Under the pieces are notes generated by a model. The model was given only the letters and a program-made list of their open reading frames with translations, ran no database searches and was not told where the DNA came from. A DNA stretch of 16,751 bases from an uncultured Eubacteriales bacterium (GTDB lineage: Bacteria > Bacillota > Clostridia > Christensenellales > CAG-138), in assembly GCA_900550525.1 (NCBI GenBank), contig URSN01000035.1:1-16751 (forward strand). The letters are read 5' to 3'. The translations under genes were made by a program, and so were the position numbers. This document shows, one piece after another, positions 14,755 to 16,751 of this stretch (within the stretch, counting starts at the first letter, position 1; each line of letters opens with the position of its first letter).

Positions 14755-15524
14755 CGATTCTTTCGCTGGAGACCTCCGCCGCCGTTGCGTCCGTGGCGCT
14801 GCTGCGGGACGGGAAGGTGCTTGCAGAAGCGGCGTGCGACGCGTCAAAAAAGCACGCCGAGACCGTGCTGCCCGCCATCGACGCGCTGCTGCGCGGCGCC
14901 GGCTGCGCCATGGCCGGGCTGGACGCCTTCGCCGTGGACGTGGGGCCCGGCTCGTTCACCGGCGTGCGCATCGGCGTGTGCCTGGCAAACGGCTTCGCCC
15001 TCGCCATGGCAAAGCCCGTGATCCCCGTGGACGCGCTGCGCGCGCTGTACGAGCCGTACCGCGGCGGGAGCGGACTGTACTGCGCGCTCATCGACGCGCG
15101 CAACGGCAACGCCTACGCCGCCAGGTACCGGGACGGGCGCTGCGTGGAAGCGCCGCGCGCGGTGGAGCTGGCCGCGTATGGCGCGGGCCTTGACGGCGCG
15201 CGCTGCATCGGGGACGTGCCGGCGCTGTGCGCGCCGTTGGAGCTGCCGTCGGCCGCGAACGTGGGCCTTGCCGCCTTCACCCTTTCGGACGGTGCGGGCG
15301 CGCAGGCGAACCGGCTGTATCTCAGGCCGTCGCAGGCGGAGCGCATGGCGGGGGAGGGGAGCCGAAGCCGCCGCAGATCCGCCCCCTGCGCCGCGCGGAC
15401 ATCCAGCGCGTGTATGAGATCGAATGCGCGTGCTTCCGCACGCCCTGGTCGCGCCTGTCGCTGCTGTCGGAGCTGCGCAACCGCGCGGCGGTCTACCTCG
15501 TTGCGGAGGCGGAGGGCCGCGTGA
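14751..15524 (+). CDS. tsaB: t6A protein TsaB, C-terminal frame overruns into rimI
   Basis: TsaB (YeaZ) is the inactive ASKHA-fold partner that holds TsaD in the t6A complex. Recognisable parts are LSLETSAAVASVAL (4-17), KKHAETVLPAIDALL (33-47), DVGPGSFTGVRIGV (63-76) and the usual end YLRPSQAER (190-198). Homologous sequence ends there, at about 15347. The frame does not stop but runs 58 residues of Arg/Ala/Ser-rich nonsense through rimI in the wrong phase to 15524. Just behind the conserved end is a G5-A-G4 run (15350-15359). A one-base change in it would either join TsaB in frame with RimI or bring a natural stop. The start, overlapping tsaE as ATGA, is secure. Confidence 0.9.
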   Translation: MTILSLETSAAVASVALLRDGKVLAEAACDASKKHAETVLPAIDALLRGAGCAMAGLDAFAVDVGPGSFTGVRIGVCLANGFALAMAKPVIPVDALRALYEPYRGGSGLYCALIDARNGNAYAARYRDGRCVEAPRAVELAAYGAGLDGARCIGDVPALCAPLELPSAANVGLAAFTLSDGAGAQANRLYLRPSQAERMAGEGSRSRRRSAPCAARTSSACMRSNARASARPGRACRCCRSCATARRSTSLRRRRAA

Positions 15525-15841
15525 TGGGATATGGCGGCATGTGGGTCGTGCTCGACGAGGCGCATGTGACCAACATCGCCGTCATGGAGCAGGCGCGGCG
15601 GCAGGGCTTTGCCCGCGCGCTGCTGCTCGGCCTGATGGAGCGCGCCCTGGAGCGCGGCGCGACGCGCATGACGCTCGAGGTGCGCGAGCGCAACCTGCCC
15701 GCGCAGGCGCTCTACGCCGGTCTGGGTTTTTACCAGAACGGCTTCCGCCCGCGCTATTATCCCGATACGGGCGAGGGCGCCCAGCTGCTCTGGAACGACG
15801 ATATCGAAAAGACGGTTGCATCCAGCCGGGAAATGTGCTAA
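15227..15841 (+). CDS. rimI: Ribosomal protein bS18-alanine N-acetyltransferase RimI, start unclear
   Basis: The GNAT domain begins IRPLRRADIQRVYEIECACF at 15377 and gives about 154 residues, normal for RimI, which acetylates the N-terminus of ribosomal protein bS18. The acetyl-CoA loop is QARRQGFARALL, preceded by AHVTNIAVM; the catalytic region is LEVRERNLPAQALYAGLGF; the end is RYYPDTGEGAQLLW. The only normal start codon upstream of the domain in this frame is GTG 15227, deep inside tsaB, and it would add 50 residues of unrelated sequence; the next GTG, at 15410, would cut into the first helix. So either the gene is translated as a TsaB-RimI fusion by frameshifting, or the G-run at 15350-15359 carries an indel. 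tsaE-tsaB-rimI is a common gene order. Confidence 0.85.
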   Translation: MRAVGAAVGRERGPCRLHPFGRCGRAGEPAVSQAVAGGAHGGGGEPKPPQIRPLRRADIQRVYEIECACFRTPWSRLSLLSELRNRAAVYLVAEAEGRVMGYGGMWVVLDEAHVTNIAVMEQARRQGFARALLLGLMERALERGATRMTLEVRERNLPAQALYAGLGFYQNGFRPRYYPDTGEGAQLLWNDDIEKTVASSREMC

Positions 15842-15844
15842 AGT
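15816..15844 (+). promoter_or_regulatory. Possible promoter of the SEC-C gene
   Basis: TTGCAT (15816-15821) and TAAAGT (15839-15844) are 17 bases apart, at the very end of rimI and 31 bases before the next start. Both boxes are weak matches, so read-through from the operon may matter more. Confidence 0.3.
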
Positions 15845-15874
15845 ATCGCAATGTACGCGATGGGAGGTTGAACG

Positions 15875-16372
<498 letters not shown>

Positions 16373-16388
16373 AAGTTTTGCGCGCCCA

Positions 16389-16417
16389 TTGACAGAACCG
16401 CCGCGCTCCTTTATAAT
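16389..16417 (+). promoter_or_regulatory. Consensus promoter of the tRNA cluster
   Basis: A perfect TTGACA (16389-16394) and a perfect TATAAT (16412-16417) have a spacer of 17 bases. The tRNA-Arg gene begins 23 bases after the -10 box. The strength fits a stable-RNA promoter and probably serves all three tRNA genes. Confidence 0.92.
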
Positions 16418-16440
16418 ATTTTTTCGGAACTCTTTGGCTT

Positions 16441-16517
16441 GCGCCTGTAGCTCAGCTGGATAGAGCAACGGCCTTCTAAGCCGTAGGTCCCGGGTTCGCA
16501 TCCCTGCAGGCGCGCCA
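16441..16517 (+). tRNA. tRNA-Arg (anticodon UCU), atypical T arm
   Basis: Acceptor GCGCCTG pairs with CAGGCGC, followed by G73 and encoded CCA (16515-16517). The anticodon stem ACGGC/GCCGT holds the loop CTTCTAA with anticodon TCT (16475-16477). The T stem CCGGG/CCCTG (16490-16494, 16502-16506) has a C-U mismatch, and the T loop TTCGCAT has C where the nearly universal A58 belongs (16499). Overall identity as tRNA-Arg is certain; function or sequence accuracy is open. Confidence 0.92.
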
Positions 16518-16528
16518 AAGCTCGTGCG

Positions 16529-16560
16529 CGGCACCTCTGCGGGCGGCCAACGGGGTGCCG
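16529..16560. other. Hairpin between tRNA-Arg and tRNA-His
   Basis: CGGCACC (16529-16535) pairs with GGTGCCG (16554-16560) around an 18-base loop. There is no T-run behind it. It may help RNA processing between the tRNAs or be chance in GC-rich DNA. Confidence 0.3.
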
Positions 16561-16611
16561 GGCAGGCTGGGTTGGAAGGGGTTCGTCCGTTCGTATGAGC
16601 GGGAAGACATG

Positions 16612-16685
16612 GTGGGTATAGCTCAGTTGGTTAGAGTGCCTGGTTGTGGCCCAGGAGGTCGTGGGTTCGAGTCGCACTACTCACC
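16612..16685 (+). tRNA. tRNA-His (anticodon GUG)
   Basis: Acceptor GTGGGTA pairs with TACTCAC (one G-U); G16611 could be the extra G-1 opposite C73 (16685). The anticodon stem CCTGG/CCAGG holds TTGTGGC with anticodon GTG. CCA is not fully encoded (CAA follows C73). The T stem GTGGG/CGCAC has one G-G mismatch at the 52-62 pair. It is a substrate type for the Tgt/QueA pair upstream. Confidence 0.92.
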
Positions 16686-16705
16686 CAATCCGCTTCCCGC
16701 GGCGC

Positions 16706-16751
16706 TGGGGTGAGGCCAAGCGGTAAAGGCGACGGACATTGACACCGACAA
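16706..16751 (+). tRNA. tRNA-Gln (anticodon UUG), partial at window end, aberrant
   Basis: TGGGGTG, the D arm GCC...AAGCGGTAAA...GGC, and the anticodon region ACGGACATTGACACCGA closely follow bacterial tRNA-Gln(UUG). The window ends inside the variable region. It departs from normal at fixed positions: A instead of U8 (16713), an extra A in the D loop, A instead of U33 (16738), and A-A mismatches in the anticodon stem. It may be a decayed tRNA or poor sequence at a contig end. Confidence 0.6.

Overview
The window looks like chromosomal DNA of a high-GC member of the Clostridia (Bacillota), probably an uncultured or gut-type anaerobe. Supporting signs are AGGAGG ribosome binding sites, sigma-A-type promoters with 17-base spacers, a DarA-type cyclic-di-AMP receptor, a PdaB-like polysaccharide deacetylase, a clostridial SEC-C protein, and the core run queA-tgt-tsaE-tsaB-rimI. 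The lineage is inferred from gene content only.

There are two halves. The first (1 to about 8195, plus strand) is accessory. It starts with an AT-richer leader and a tetR gene whose promoter carries a perfect 14-base inverted repeat. A translationally coupled pair of ABC exporter half-molecules follows (940-4475). Next is the 3' remnant of a LysR regulator gene (4474-4806) ending in a good terminator. A redox operon follows: flavodoxin, two-domain carboxymuconolactone-decarboxylase-like protein, cysteine-bearing FMN reductase, a broken small gene, a second flavodoxin, a cupin, and the first codons of an aldo/keto reductase. The redox operon is therefore bracketed by one regulator that lost its 5' end and one reductase that lost its 3' end.

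The second half (about 8199 to the end) is more GC-rich and mostly core. On the minus strand, read from right to left, lie darA, tRNA-Leu(UAA) with a terminator, and a 765-residue protein built on repeated W...RRAEG...YGVDP..YDDEDDF units that I cannot assign to a named function. Divergent from darA, on the plus strand, are the NodB-type deacetylase and then queA-tgt-tsaE-tsaB-rimI, which modify tRNA wobble bases (queuosine), make the t6A37 modification, and acetylate a ribosomal protein. A SEC-C protein and a tRNA cluster (Arg-TCT, His-GTG, partial Gln-TTG) with a perfect consensus promoter finish the window.

The most notable points are the repeat protein, the tsaB/rimI junction (two frames abutting at a G5AG4 run with no proper rimI start), the three end-of-window tRNAs carrying changes at normally invariant positions, and the truncated genes around the redox operon. 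I found no CRISPR array, complete insertion sequence, phage gene or riboswitch.
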